A stretch of 64,000 bases of DNA from NCBI RefSeq assembly GCF_029953285.1, contig NZ_JASAOI010000037.1, positions 1-64,000 on the forward strand, in the 5' to 3' direction. The notes beneath the pieces were generated by a model, which worked only from the letters and a program-made list of their open reading frames with translations, was not told where the DNA came from and ran no database searches. This DNA comes from Yinghuangia seranimata (GTDB lineage: Bacteria > Actinomycetota > Actinomycetes > Streptomycetales > Streptomycetaceae). The position numbers and the translations under genes were made by a program. Every line of letters begins with the position of its first letter. Within the stretch, counting starts at the first letter, position 1. Below are positions 36,653 to 46,199 of the stretch, one piece after another.

Positions 36653-37668
36653 GTGGAGGGCAGGTGGGCTTGGTGGTGGATACCGTCTCCGTCCCCGGTG
36701 CCGTCGCGGCCGAGCGGTGGACGGCCGCGGTCAGCCGCACATTCGCGCCGGTGCACGTGTCCTACCCGGGCGACGGTCCGTTCGAGGGGCGGATCACCGC
36801 GGACCGGTGCGGATACCTCGAGGTGTCCACGATCGACGCTGACCCGCACCGCGTGTGCCGCACGCCCAGGTTGATCACACCGGACCGACGGGACTTCGTC
36901 GTCGTGGCGCTCCCGGCGGCCGGCACGGTGTCGGTGCGGCAGCACGGCCGCACGGCCGAGGTCACGCCCGGCGACATGGTCGTGTTCGACACCTCGCGTC
37001 CGTACGTCCTGGACTTCCGGGAGCGCGTGCGCGTGCAGACGTTCCGCGTCCCGCGCCGGGTCGTGACCACCACCGACACGGCGCTCGGCGCGGTCGCTGG
37101 GACCGCGATCCGAGCCGACCACGGCGTGGCCGCGATGCTCGCGCCGTTCCTCACGAATCTCGCGGCCTCCGTCGGCACGTGCGACGGCACGGTCGGCGAT
37201 CGCCTGGCCGGCCACGTGGTCGACCTGGTCGGCACGCTGGTCGCGGAACGCACGGGCCGCGCGGGCGACGGGGCGGAGAGTCCGGCGAAGACCGAGCTGA
37301 TCCGCCGGGTGCGCGGCTACATCAACGAGCACCTCGCGGACCCCGACCTGTCCCCGCTGTCGATCGCGGCCGCGCACCACATTTCGCTGCGCTACCTCTA
37401 CCAGCTGTTCGCGGCCGAGGACTCGACGGTGAGCCGGTGGATCCAGCAGCGTCGCGTCGAGGAAGCGGGCCGCGAGCTGGCCGACGGCAACCGCATGGGC
37501 GACGGCGTCTTCACCGTCGCCCGCCGGTGGGGGTTCGTGAACGCCTCGCACTTCAGCCGCGCCTTCCGCAGCGTGCACGGCATGTCGCCGAGCGACTGGC
37601 GCCGTCTCCGCGACGGGGCGGCAACGGCGCCGGCCGCACTCCCGGAGCGCGTGATCGCGGCCCCGTAG
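36649..37668 (+). CDS. AraC family transcriptional regulator
   Basis: A 339-residue regulator. The N-terminal half is an AraC-binding-like cupin domain (FVVVALPAAGTVSVRQHGRTAEVTPGDMVVFDTSRPYVLDF). The C-terminal half has two helix-turn-helices: DLSPLSIAAAHHISLRYLYQLFAAEDSTVSRWIQQRRVEEAG and VFTVARRWGFVNASHFSRAFRSVHGMSPSDWRRLR. It resembles regulators that act on nearby hydrolase genes. GAGGG lies just before ATG 36649. It is convergent with the hydrolase at 37711-38589. Confidence 0.9.
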   Translation: MSGGQVGLVVDTVSVPGAVAAERWTAAVSRTFAPVHVSYPGDGPFEGRITADRCGYLEVSTIDADPHRVCRTPRLITPDRRDFVVVALPAAGTVSVRQHGRTAEVTPGDMVVFDTSRPYVLDFRERVRVQTFRVPRRVVTTTDTALGAVAGTAIRADHGVAAMLAPFLTNLAASVGTCDGTVGDRLAGHVVDLVGTLVAERTGRAGDGAESPAKTELIRRVRGYINEHLADPDLSPLSIAAAHHISLRYLYQLFAAEDSTVSRWIQQRRVEEAGRELADGNRMGDGVFTVARRWGFVNASHFSRAFRSVHGMSPSDWRRLRDGAATAPAALPERVIAAP

Positions 37669-37710
37669 CGGACGGGTCTCCTCCGGCCGGCGGCCGGGGC
37701 GGGCCCGCGC

Positions 37711-38589
37711 TCAGCCGAACCGGCGGACGAACGTCAGCGCGGTCTGCGCGACTTCGGCCCACCCGCTGTCGATGGTGAGCGCGTGGCCGCGGTTCGGCAG
37801 CTCGACGATTTCGGTGACCGCCTCGTTGCGCTTCTGCTTCTTGTACGCCGCGTTGGTGAGCGCCCAGGGGACGGTGTTGTCCTTCTCGCCCGAGATGAGC
37901 AGCATCGGGCCGCGCCGGGGGTTCCTGGCGTCGACCTTGGCCTCGGTCCAGGGGTTGAGGTTGGCCGCGGCGGCCTGGAACAGCGGCGCTCCGGGTGCGG
38001 GCACGGCGAAGGTCTCGTACAGTTCCCCGGCCTCGTCCTCGTGCACCGCGTTGGCGAAGCCGTAGCGGAACTGGTCGTACGTCAGCCGCACGGCGCGGTG
38101 GCGGTTCGCGGGATTGCGGAGCACCGGACTCGCCGACCGCAGCGATGAGATCGGCAGCGGCAGGACGCCGCGGAACGGCGCCGGGTCGATCGCGACCGAC
38201 GTACGGGCCAGGCCCCGGCCCGCGAGGATCTGGGTGATCAGGCCGCCGAAGGAGTGGCCGACGACCACGGGCTTGCGCTCGAGCCTGCCGATGAGCGCGG
38301 CGTAGTGGTCGGCGACCTGCCCGACGGTTTTGCCGGCGAAGAGTTCGGGATGCTCGTTCGCCTCCGTCACGGTCGCCGGGTCGTCCGGCCAGCCGGGCGC
38401 CACGGGTGCGTAGCCCGCCTTCTCGAACACGTCGGTCCAGCGGTCCCAGCTGCTCGGCAGCAGCCACAGGCCATGGATGAACACGACCGGAATGCGGCCG
38501 GTGGCGCCGGCCAGGTCGACGATCCGCTCGTCGTGCGTGGGTACGGATTCGGGCTCGTGCCCGGCCTGCGGTATTCGGTCGTCGGTCAT
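37711..38589 (-). CDS. Alpha/beta hydrolase
   Basis: A 292-residue alpha/beta-hydrolase fold enzyme. Oxyanion region is PVVFIHGLWLLPSSWDRW, nucleophile elbow VVVGHSFGGLI, the Asp is in MLLISGEKDNTVPW, and the catalytic His in LPNRGHALTIDSGW. It has no signal peptide, so it acts in the cytosol. Substrates of this subfamily (esters, lactones, small aromatic compounds) cannot be predicted. ATG 38589 (MTDDRIPQAGHEP) begins a disordered 30-residue lead-in. The frame upstream is antisense noise. Confidence 0.85.
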   Translation of the reverse strand: MTDDRIPQAGHEPESVPTHDERIVDLAGATGRIPVVFIHGLWLLPSSWDRWTDVFEKAGYAPVAPGWPDDPATVTEANEHPELFAGKTVGQVADHYAALIGRLERKPVVVGHSFGGLITQILAGRGLARTSVAIDPAPFRGVLPLPISSLRSASPVLRNPANRHRAVRLTYDQFRYGFANAVHEDEAGELYETFAVPAPGAPLFQAAAANLNPWTEAKVDARNPRRGPMLLISGEKDNTVPWALTNAAYKKQKRNEAVTEIVELPNRGHALTIDSGWAEVAQTALTFVRRFG

Positions 38590-38688
38590 GCGGCTCGGCT
38601 CCGTGTCGCCGTGGTGCTGTTCGCCCGGACGGCGTGGGTGATGTGGGGAGAGGTTTCGGGTGCGGGCAGCGTGGCCGGGCGGCAGGGC

Positions 38689-38724
38689 GGTACGCCCCGA
38701 CCGCTGGTGCGGTCGGGGCGTACC
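38689..38724. terminator. Perfect 16-bp hairpin terminator
   Basis: GGTACGCCCCGACCGC (38689-38704) pairs with GCGGTCGGGGCGTACC (38709-38724) around a four-base loop. It lies 23 bases beyond the stop of the leftward hydrolase at 38747-39568 and separates it from the next leftward hydrolase. Confidence 0.8.
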
Positions 38725-38746
38725 GGCTCGCTGCCTGCTGCCTGCG

Positions 38747-39568
38747 TCAGCTCGTGAGGAAGGCCAGCAGGTCGGCGTTGAAGGCCTGCTCGAACGCACC
38801 GTTGAGGCCGTGCGGGGCGCCCTCGTAGACGCGCAGCGTGGCGTTCGGGAGCAGCTCGGCGGTGCGTAGCGCGGACGCCTTGATCGGCACGATCTGGTCG
38901 TCGTCGCCGTGCGCGACCAGCACCGGAATCCCGATCTTCGGGAGGTCCTCCGTGAAGTCGGTCTCGGAGAACGCCTTGATGCAGTCCAGTGCGCCCTTGA
39001 TGCCGACCTGCATCCCACCGAACCAGAACTCGTCGCGCTTGCCCTGGGACACCGCGGCACCAGGCCGGTTGAACCCGAAGAACGCCTCCGACAGGTCCTT
39101 GTAGAACTGCGACCGGTCGGACGCGACACCGGCCCGGATCCCGTCGAACACCTCCATGGGCGTGCCGTCGGGATTGGCGTCGGTCTTGAGCATCAGCGGG
39201 GGCACGGCGCCCAGCAGCACCGCTTTGGCGACCCGGTCGGTGCCGTGCCGCGCCAGGTAGCGCACCACCTCGCCGCCGCCGGTCGAATGGCCGACCAGCA
39301 CGGCGTCCCGCAGGTCCAGGTGGTCGATCAGCTCGGCCAGGTCGTCGGCGTACTGGTCCATGAAATTGCCGTCCCACGGCTGCGACGACCGGCCGTGGCC
39401 GCGTCGGTCGTGCGCGATCGCGCGGAAGCCGTGCGACGCGACCAGGTTGGCCTGCGGGTCCCAGGCGTCCGCGTTGAGCGGCCATCCGTGGCTGAAGACG
39501 ACCGGGCGTCCGGCGCCCCAGTCCTTGTAGAAGATCGTGGTCCCGTCCTGCGTCGCAATCGTGGGCAT
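38747..39568 (-). CDS. Alpha/beta hydrolase, non-haem haloperoxidase-like
   Basis: A 273-residue hydrolase. It begins [39 protein letters not shown] and has nucleophile elbow [16 protein letters not shown], Asp in [11 protein letters not shown] and His in [11 protein letters not shown]. These are the hallmarks of the cofactor-free haloperoxidase/arylesterase group. In cells they probably act as esterases or perhydrolases. ATG 39568 has AAGGA six bases upstream. A decayed N-terminus of a related gene lies at 36428. Confidence 0.9.
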   Translation of the reverse strand: MPTIATQDGTTIFYKDWGAGRPVVFSHGWPLNADAWDPQANLVASHGFRAIAHDRRGHGRSSQPWDGNFMDQYADDLAELIDHLDLRDAVLVGHSTGGGEVVRYLARHGTDRVAKAVLLGAVPPLMLKTDANPDGTPMEVFDGIRAGVASDRSQFYKDLSEAFFGFNRPGAAVSQGKRDEFWFGGMQVGIKGALDCIKAFSETDFTEDLPKIGIPVLVAHGDDDQIVPIKASALRTAELLPNATLRVYEGAPHGLNGAFEQAFNADLLAFLTS

Positions 39569-39701
39569 ATCTGGTCCTTGGTAGCCGAGGGGTTGACGCA
39601 ATTCACGCTAGGTCGACACCAGGGGAATGCGCGCGTTGAGCGTGCACAGGGCCTTCCTGTCCACGCACTGTCGCGGGGGCGGCCTGGTGGGTGGGGGAGT
39701 C

Positions 39702-40805
39702 TCAGCCGGCGGCGGCCTTCGCGACCAGCTCGCCGATCTGATCGACCGCGGCGGACGGACCGGGGAAGAACCGGTTCTTGGTCAGCGCGAACGCGATGCC
39801 GGTCGCGGTGTCGGCGTACGCCGCGCTGCCGCCCATGCCGGGCATGCCGAAGACGCCGAGGGTCGCCTGCGGGTCGGCTCCGGGCCGGCCGAGGTTGTAG
39901 CCCAGCGCCCGCGGCATGGGGAAGCCGACCATCTGGTCGACGTCGGCCGTGGCCAGGGCCGTGATCTCACGCAGCCGCTCGTCCGAGACCAGCCGGACAC
40001 CGTCCACCTCACCCATGAGCGCCGCGTACATCCTGGCGACCGCGCGGGCGGACATCGTGCCGCCCGAGGGAATGTCCGAGGTGAGCACCACGGGGTTGTT
40101 GCCGTACGCGGCGCTGGGGGTGACGGCAGGCGGCGTGGCCTTGAGCAGCGGCATGTCGGCGGGCATCGCCGCCATCATCTCCGCGCTGCCGGGCGCGTCC
40201 TTGAGGCGCGCGAGGCGGCCGAGCTCGGACTCCGGGACGCCGAAGAACAGTTCGTCGGCGACGCCCAGCGGCCCCGCCACCTCCTCGACCAGCACCTGCG
40301 AGATCGGCTTGCCGGTGGCCCGGCGGACGATCTCGCCCATCACGAAGCCCCAGGTCATCGCGTGGTAACCCGTCTTGGTCCCGGGCTCCCACCAGGGCTC
40401 GGAGCCGGCGATCACGGCGCACATCCGGTCCCAGTCGGCCAGGTCCTCGACCGTGAGGTCGGACGGCACCGCCGGGACACCGACGGAGTGGGTCAGCGCG
40501 TGGCGGACGGTCGCCTTGCCCTTGCCGTGGGCGCCGAACTCGGGCCACAGCTCCACGATCGGGGTCTCGTAGGACAGGGCGCCGCGGTCCGCGAGGACGT
40601 GCACCACCGTCGCGGTCACGCCCTTGGCCGTCGAGGCGCTGTAGAACGGGACGTCCGAGGTGACCGGGCGGCCGCTGCCGGGGTCGGCGACGCCCGCCAC
40701 CGCGTCCACCACCAGCTCGCCGTGCCGGTACACCGCGACCTGGACGCCCAGCTCGGCACCCGACTCCACCAGCTGGTCGACGGCCTGTTGCACAAGGTTC
40801 TGCAC
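39702..40805 (-). CDS. Serine hydrolase (class C beta-lactamase/esterase family)
   Basis: A 367-residue penicillin-binding-protein-like hydrolase. The SxxK motif is YSASTAKG with Ser58 and Lys61. The Tyr motif is TGYHAMTWGFVMGEIVRR, and the C-terminal FGMPGMGGSAAYADTATGIAFAL replaces the KTG strand. There is no signal peptide, so it is more likely a cytosolic esterase (EstB-like) than a drug-inactivating lactamase. The GTG start at 40805 has GGGAG five bases upstream. It diverges from a flavin monooxygenase gene. Confidence 0.88.
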   Translation of the reverse strand: MQNLVQQAVDQLVESGAELGVQVAVYRHGELVVDAVAGVADPGSGRPVTSDVPFYSASTAKGVTATVVHVLADRGALSYETPIVELWPEFGAHGKGKATVRHALTHSVGVPAVPSDLTVEDLADWDRMCAVIAGSEPWWEPGTKTGYHAMTWGFVMGEIVRRATGKPISQVLVEEVAGPLGVADELFFGVPESELGRLARLKDAPGSAEMMAAMPADMPLLKATPPAVTPSAAYGNNPVVLTSDIPSGGTMSARAVARMYAALMGEVDGVRLVSDERLREITALATADVDQMVGFPMPRALGYNLGRPGADPQATLGVFGMPGMGGSAAYADTATGIAFALTKNRFFPGPSAAVDQIGELVAKAAAG

Positions 40806-40979
40806 GATTGCTCCCGCTCTCTCGATCGTCGGCTGCCGCGTTCGCGGCGCCGTTCACCGGAGAGTCGGAGCCGACGGCGGGATCTTGACATCCGCCCAGC
40901 GCGACGCGGTGCCCGTCGTGCGGACCCTTCCTGCGAGGATGCGGGTGGACCGAACCAACTACCGCGAAGAGGTGGAGAG

Positions 40980-42185
40980 ATGCACGGGGGAAAGGTCGCC
41001 GTCGTCGGAGGCAGCGTGGGCGGGTGCGCCGCCGCGCTGGCCGCGTTACGCGGCGGAGCGGACGAAATCACCGTCTACGAACGGGCCGGAGAGCGCCTGG
41101 AAGACCGAGGCGCCGGACTGGCCATGCACAACTCCCGCTACGCGGAACTCGAAACGGCCGGCTACATCGACGCGGACGTGCCCTGGCTGCAGGTCACCCA
41201 CCGCCGCTGGTACACGCGCGACGACGCGCACACACCGCTCGGGCGCGCGGTCGGCGTGCTCCCCGCTCCCTTCCGCACCTACAACTGGGGCCCGCTGTGG
41301 CGGGAGTTGCGGGCCCGCGTCCCGCACGACGTGCGGTTCAAGTACGCCAGTACGGTCGACGCCGTCGAGCTCGGAACGGGCCACGCCGACGTGCACACCG
41401 CGTCCGGGACCGAACGCTTCGACCTCGTCATCGGCGCGGACGGCTACCGCTCCGCGGTACGCGCCGCCGCCTTCCCCGACGTGCGGCCCGCCTACGCGGG
41501 ATACCTCGCCTGGCGCGGCACCTGCGGCGTCGACGAACTCATGAAGCCCGACCTGTGGGCCGAGACGGAACTCGTCTACGTCGTCTTCCCCGGCGGCCAC
41601 CTCGTCGCCTACCGCGTCCCCGACGAGGTCAGGGGACAGCGCGTCAACTGGGTGATGTACACCGTTCCCCCTCCGGTCGAAGGCCTGTCGTTCGACACCC
41701 CCACGAGCCTCCCGCCCGGCACCGTCCCCAGTGCCCTGTACGCACACCTCGTCCACGTCGCCGACGAACTCCTGCCGCCCTACTGGGGCGCGATGGTTCT
41801 GGCACCGGGCCCCGACAACCTCTTCCTCCAGCCGATATACGACTTCACCGCGCCCCGCTACACCGCCGGACGAAGCCTCCTGGTCGGCGACGCCGCGACC
41901 GTCGCACGGCCGCACACCGGCGCGGGTGCCGTGAAGGCCCTCCAGGACGCCACGGTCCTCGAGTCGGCGATCGCCGGCGCGGCCACCTGGCAGGACGCCC
42001 TGAACGCCTACGACGCCGGCCGCGCCGCGGTCGGCCGGACGATCGTCGACCTGGGACGCAGCCTCGGCGACGCCCTCGTCCTGAACGCCCCCGACTGGGC
42101 CGCCATGGACCAGGCCGCCCTGGAGGCCCACTGGACGCAGGCCGACGGAACCGGCTCGTTCGGAGGCCGAAGCCTCCAACGCTGA
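40980..42185 (+). CDS. FAD-dependent monooxygenase
   Basis: A 401-residue class A flavoprotein monooxygenase. It has the FAD fold KVAVVGGSVGGCAAALAALRGGADEITVYERAGERLEDRGAGLAMHN, the DG motif LVIGADGYRSAVRAAAFPD, and SLLVGDAATVARPHTGAGAVKALQDATVLESAI. It resembles 2,6-dihydroxypyridine or salicylate hydroxylases more than polyketide hydroxylases. GGTGGAGAG precedes ATG 40980. It is divergent from the serine hydrolase, and a hairpin follows its stop. Confidence 0.88.
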   Translation: MHGGKVAVVGGSVGGCAAALAALRGGADEITVYERAGERLEDRGAGLAMHNSRYAELETAGYIDADVPWLQVTHRRWYTRDDAHTPLGRAVGVLPAPFRTYNWGPLWRELRARVPHDVRFKYASTVDAVELGTGHADVHTASGTERFDLVIGADGYRSAVRAAAFPDVRPAYAGYLAWRGTCGVDELMKPDLWAETELVYVVFPGGHLVAYRVPDEVRGQRVNWVMYTVPPPVEGLSFDTPTSLPPGTVPSALYAHLVHVADELLPPYWGAMVLAPGPDNLFLQPIYDFTAPRYTAGRSLLVGDAATVARPHTGAGAVKALQDATVLESAIAGAATWQDALNAYDAGRAAVGRTIVDLGRSLGDALVLNAPDWAAMDQAALEAHWTQADGTGSFGGRSLQR

Positions 42186-42229
42186 GTTCCGCCCGCGCGG
42201 CACGTCAGACCGCCGAGCGACACGCGCGG

Positions 42230-42259
42230 CCCGCACCGGACCCCTGGGGACGGTGCGGG
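42230..42259. terminator. Hairpin terminator after the FAD monooxygenase gene
   Basis: CCCGCACCG (42230-42238) pairs with CGGTGCGGG (42251-42259). The 12-base loop contains CCCC-T-GGGG and can extend the stem. It lies between the monooxygenase and the leftward lipoprotein remnant. Confidence 0.6.
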
Positions 42260-42300
42260 TGGCGGTTCTTGGGCCTACCCGGGGTGGACCCCTGGTCGGC

Positions 42301-42619
42301 TCAGGAGCAGCCGGGGAGGGACTTGGGCGCGTCGGTTCCGAGGAGGGTGAGGCTGCCGGCGGTGATGTCGTCGGGGCTGATTTCGGCGGCGGTGCTGGTG
42401 CTGTAACGGGCGTCGGTGTAGCGGCAGTTGAGGGCCGGGCTTGCCCGGCACCGGGGCTGAGCCGGTTGCCGTCACCGCGGGCGCGTCCCCCGTCGGAGTA
42501 CCCGGGGGCGCCGAATCCGCCGTTCCCGAGCTGCCGCACGCGGCAACCAGAGTCAGGCAGGCGATCAGAGGCACACCGGATGCGGCGCGTGTCAGCCGGC
42601 GCAGGAGCGTTGGCGTCAT
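42301..42619 (-). pseudogene. Small lipoprotein gene broken by a one-base frameshift
   Basis: The start (MTPTLLRRLTRAASGVPLIACLTLVAACGSS) is a clear lipoprotein leader with lipobox LVAAC. About 60 codons in, at GKPGP near 42440, the frame turns into His/Arg/Pro nonsense. The frame one base over instead reads LNCRYTDARYSTSTAAEISP, then DDITAGSLTLLGTDAPKSLP and a stop at 42301. A single inserted base in the C/G-rich stretch explains this. It may be a sequencing error or a real mutation. The family is not recognised. Confidence 0.55.
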
Positions 42620-42862
42620 GCGACCCGGCCCCCGCCGCGCAGGTCCCCAACGGAGACCCCCAGCCGGAATCCGTGCTCACTGCCGCCACCGGTCCCATGC
42701 ACGCCCGATCCCCTCCCCTGACTTCCCCCAGATGTACGTCAGTTCTAGCGGGCAGTGGCGCCGGCCGTGATCGCTTCCGGGCGATTGGGCAACGCCGAAG
42801 ACGGAACGACGCCTTCGCCGATCTTCAGCCGGCGCAGCCGACGCGTACCCGCGCCGCCGCTG

Positions 42863-45616
42863 TCACCACCCGGTGTCGTCCCACTGGTCGAGCAGGGCAT
42901 CGGTGACGTCCTCGCCGGAAGCGTCGATGCCTTCCTGGATGGGGAGTTCGGCCCAGATCACCTTGCCTTGCAGGGTGTACCGGGTGCCCCAGCGGGTGGC
43001 GAACTTGGCCACCAGGAACAGACCACGGCCGCCTTCGTCGGTGGTCGCGGCGCGGCGCAGGTGCGGGGCGGTGCTGCTGCCGTCGGATACCTCGCAGATC
43101 AGGGTGCGGTCGTGGATCAGGCGCACGCCGATCGGCTGGTTGCCGTACCGGATCGCGTTGGTTACCAGCTCGCTGAGGACCAGTTCGGTGGTGAACGCCA
43201 TGCCGTCCAGCCCCCAGGCTGTCAGCTGCCGGTCGGCCTCGGCGCGCGCCGTCGACACGGCGGCCGGGTCCGAGGACACCTCCCATACGGCGACACGTTC
43301 CGGGGCGACGACGCGGGTGCGGGCGACCAAGAGCGCGATGTCGTCGGATGTTCGCGGGCCCAGCATCGCTGTGATGACCGCGTCGCACGTCTGTTCCGGA
43401 TCCGCGTCCGGCCCGGTCGACGCCAGCGCCGCGCGCAGCATCTCCAGGCCGGTGCCCAGGTCGCGGCCGCGCCCCTCGACGAGTCCGTCGGTGTAGAGCA
43501 CAAGGCGCGAGCCCTGGGGCAGGTCGAGGTCGATGCTGTCGATCGGCCGGCTGCCGTTGAGGCCGAGCGGCAGCGAGACCGGCACGTCCGGAAACGCCAC
43601 GGTGCCGTCGGGCGTCACCAGCGCCGGGCCGGGATGCCCCGCGCGGGCCACCGTCGCGCGTCCGGAGACGGGGTCGTACACGGCGTACAGGCATGTCGCG
43701 CCGGTGATCTGGGCCTCGTCGCCGTCGTGCTCCGGCTGGTCCCGGTCGATGCTGCTGACCAAGTCGTCCAGGTGGCCGAGCATTTCGTCGGGCGGCAGGT
43801 CGAGGCCGGAGAAGTTGTGCACGGCGGTGCGCAGCCGTCCCATGGTGGCCGCCGCGTGCAGGCCGTGCCCGACCACGTCGCCGACGACCAGCGCCACGCG
43901 TGCCCCAGGCAGCGGGATCACGTCGAACCAGTCGCCGCCCACGCCCGCGCGCGCGGGGAGGTACCGGTACGCAGCCTCCAGCGCGCCCTGTTCGGGGAGG
44001 CCGCGCGGCAGCAGGCTGCGCTGGAGGGTGACCGCCATCGTGTGCTCGCGCGTGTAGCGGCGCGCGTTGTCGATCGCGACGGCGGCGCGCGCGGCGATCT
44101 CTTCGGCGAAGGAGACGTCGTCGTGCTCGAACGGCGGCGAGTCGGGGCCGCGCCAGAAGGTAACCAGGCCCAGCACCGTGCCGCGGGCTTGGAGCGGCAC
44201 GGTCAGCAGCGAGTGCACGCCCGCGTCCAGCAGGCCGTGCGCCTGGTCCGGGTAGGGCGCGCGCCGAACACCCGAGGTGTGCAGGTCCGCTTGGAGTACA
44301 GCGCGTCCGCGGGCGAGCGCGGTCGCCATCGCGGTCGTGGGCGGGAAGACGATCATGTCTCCGGCCGGTTGCAGCGGCGGAGGTGTCGCGAAGCCTGCCG
44401 AGCGTGCGGTGACGCGCCGCATGCGGGTGCCTGCGGGCGGCGGCTCCTCGCCGGTCAGGACCGGGTCGAGCAGGTCGACGGTGACGATGTCGGCGAAGCG
44501 CGGAATGCTGATCTCGGCGAGTTCGTCCGCGGTGCGGGCGATGTCCAGGGTGGTACCGACGTGCAGGCCCGCCTCGTACAGCAGGCTCAATCGGCGCCGG
44601 GTGACTTCGGCGCGCCCGGTGAGCTCCTGCAGCTCGGTCGTGTCCCGCAGGGTCGCCACGCTGCCCGCCGAGCCGTACGGATCGGTCGGGCGCTTGTTGA
44701 CGGCGAGCAGCCGGCCGCCTGCGGCGTGCACCTCATCCGTTGCTTCGCGACCGGACTCCAGCAGCCGGGTCAGGCCCGGCTCCAGGTGCAGCTCCTGCAC
44801 CGTACGGCCTTCCGGGTCGGGCGCGGAGAGCAGGCGCCGCGCCTCGTCGTTGGCGAGCACGATCCGCCCGTCGCCGCCGGTGATCAGCACGCCCTCGCGG
44901 ACGGCGTGCAGGACCGCGTCGTGGTGCTCGTACATCCGGGTGACCTCGGCGGGGTCCAGGCCGTGCGTCTGACGCCGAAGCCGACGGCTGATCAGCGCGG
45001 CCCCGCCTGCGCACAGCGCCAACGCGGCCACGCCGCCGCCGATCACCACCCAGACCCGGCCGGCCACCATGCTGTTGACCCGGCCGACCGTGATGCCGGC
45101 CGCGACCAATCCGAGCGAGGTGCCCTGCGCGTCGTGAACGGGGACCGCGGTGACGACCGACAGACCGCGGTCGGTGGAGTGGGTGGTGCTGACCGCCACG
45201 TCGAGGCGCAGAACGGCCTGCAGCGCCGGATCGACGATGCGCTGCCCCAACAGCTGCGGATTCGGGTCCGCGTAGCGGGTGCCGTCATTCGACACCACGG
45301 CGACGAAGTCCACCCCCGTCCTGACCCGGGCCGCCTCCGCGGCGGGCTGGAGCACGGACGACGGATCGGGACCCTGCATCGCCGCGATCGTCCCGGGCGC
45401 GTTCGCGAACGTCTGCGCGACAGCCTCGGAACGGTATCGGGCCTCCCGCTCGGCGTCCCGGCGCGCCTGCCACACCAACACCGCGACGACGGCGGCGACC
45501 AACACCAGCACGACCACCACCTGGAGCAGGAACACCTGCGCCGCAATGCTGCGCGGAAGACGCGGCCGTCGAGACCGCGATTGCGAGGGGCGGGACTGTC
45601 GAGAGGGCCTTACCAT
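42863..45616 (-). CDS. Membrane sensor SpoIIE-type phosphatase with PAS, GAF and HATPase domains
   Basis: A 917-residue multidomain regulator. Two membrane helices (about 24-49 and 175-198) flank an extracellular PDC/Cache-like sensor domain. A PAS domain (about 220-320), a GAF domain (about 350-510) and a PP2C/SpoIIE phosphatase (GVGGDWFDVIPLPGARVALVVGDVVGHGLHAAATMGRLR to SDDIALLVART) follow. The C-terminus has a histidine-kinase-like ATPase of anti-sigma type (LVLSELVTNAIRYGNQPIGVRL, DEGGRGLFLVAKFATRWGTR). It likely dephosphorylates anti-anti-sigma (STAS) proteins in response to an external signal. Two STAS genes lie downstream at 46446 and 49374. Confidence 0.9.
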   Translation of the reverse strand: MVRPSRQSRPSQSRSRRPRLPRSIAAQVFLLQVVVVLVLVAAVVAVLVWQARRDAEREARYRSEAVAQTFANAPGTIAAMQGPDPSSVLQPAAEAARVRTGVDFVAVVSNDGTRYADPNPQLLGQRIVDPALQAVLRLDVAVSTTHSTDRGLSVVTAVPVHDAQGTSLGLVAAGITVGRVNSMVAGRVWVVIGGGVAALALCAGGAALISRRLRRQTHGLDPAEVTRMYEHHDAVLHAVREGVLITGGDGRIVLANDEARRLLSAPDPEGRTVQELHLEPGLTRLLESGREATDEVHAAGGRLLAVNKRPTDPYGSAGSVATLRDTTELQELTGRAEVTRRRLSLLYEAGLHVGTTLDIARTADELAEISIPRFADIVTVDLLDPVLTGEEPPPAGTRMRRVTARSAGFATPPPLQPAGDMIVFPPTTAMATALARGRAVLQADLHTSGVRRAPYPDQAHGLLDAGVHSLLTVPLQARGTVLGLVTFWRGPDSPPFEHDDVSFAEEIAARAAVAIDNARRYTREHTMAVTLQRSLLPRGLPEQGALEAAYRYLPARAGVGGDWFDVIPLPGARVALVVGDVVGHGLHAAATMGRLRTAVHNFSGLDLPPDEMLGHLDDLVSSIDRDQPEHDGDEAQITGATCLYAVYDPVSGRATVARAGHPGPALVTPDGTVAFPDVPVSLPLGLNGSRPIDSIDLDLPQGSRLVLYTDGLVEGRGRDLGTGLEMLRAALASTGPDADPEQTCDAVITAMLGPRTSDDIALLVARTRVVAPERVAVWEVSSDPAAVSTARAEADRQLTAWGLDGMAFTTELVLSELVTNAIRYGNQPIGVRLIHDRTLICEVSDGSSTAPHLRRAATTDEGGRGLFLVAKFATRWGTRYTLQGKVIWAELPIQEGIDASGEDVTDALLDQWDDTGW

Positions 45617-45837
45617 CCCGCCATTTCTAGCATTTTCCGGACATGTTGATGACGAATGGCGCCGCGCCGCGCCGCGTCTCGCAGGGCGCACCCGACGTGA
45701 TGACGGACCGGCTGCGCCGGCAGGCGGTGATGGTGTGGGTGCCGAAAAGCCATCCGCACAGATGAGAGGCCATGTAGCGGGTGCGACGCAGTGGAACCGC
45801 CGCCCCGCGTCGTGGGCATGCCCGAGGCTGCGACACC

Positions 45838-45942
45838 ATGATCGACGCCACGGCGCATCCCACAGCCGCGTGGGTCACCCAGGCGGTCCGGAACCCGGTC
45901 ATGGACCCGGAAGACGCGGGCGTCACCGGGAAGTTCCTCGTC
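45838..45942 (+). pseudogene. Integrase/transposase core fragment
   Basis: The 35 codons encode TAHPTAAWVTQAVRNPVMDPEDAGVTGKFLV, closely resembling the strand-and-helix of DDE integrase-core transposases (the usual form continues with a RDRD(A/G)KF segment). Here the sequence diverges right after KFLV and the catalytic residues are gone. No terminal repeats are visible nearby. It marks a past mobile-element insertion between the SpoIIE-type gene and the STAS gene. Confidence 0.5.
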
Positions 45943-46049
45943 TCAGCAGCTCTCAGCGTTCTCGGATGGACTATCACCGGTGTCGGCTGGGCCGCAGCCG
46001 TGTACACGATGGGTCATGAGTTCAGCACCGGCAGGTCCGCCTTCCGGTC

Positions 46050-46199
46050 CTGAACCCGAATGCTCCGCCGGGCCGCTGGACCACCGGCGGTGAAGGCGCC
46101 AAGCCCGAGAAGTCCGCGCCCGCGCTGCCGCCGGAGCAGGACCTGACCACCTATTACGCCTCCCACGCCTCGGATACCCCGCTCAACTCCTGCGGTTGA
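46050..46199 (+). other. Coding-like remnant without start
   Basis: A rightward frame ends with natural-looking protein (PPEQDLTTYYASHASDTPLN, then SCG and TGA at 46197). It has no start codon or ribosome site and follows the integrase remnant. It is probably the C-terminal scrap of a lost gene. The family is not recognised. Apart from this and the integrase piece, I see nothing in 45617-46182. Confidence 0.35.

Noticed and set aside
39702-40805. Beta-lactamase as an antibiotic resistance gene
   Set aside because: SxxK and Tyr motifs fit, but there is no signal peptide and the KTG box is replaced. An esterase of the same fold is more likely.
45627-46007. 126-residue - strand frame with Cys/His/Arg-rich sequence
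   Set aside because: It is antisense to the integrase remnant for half its length and has no ribosome site or family resemblance.
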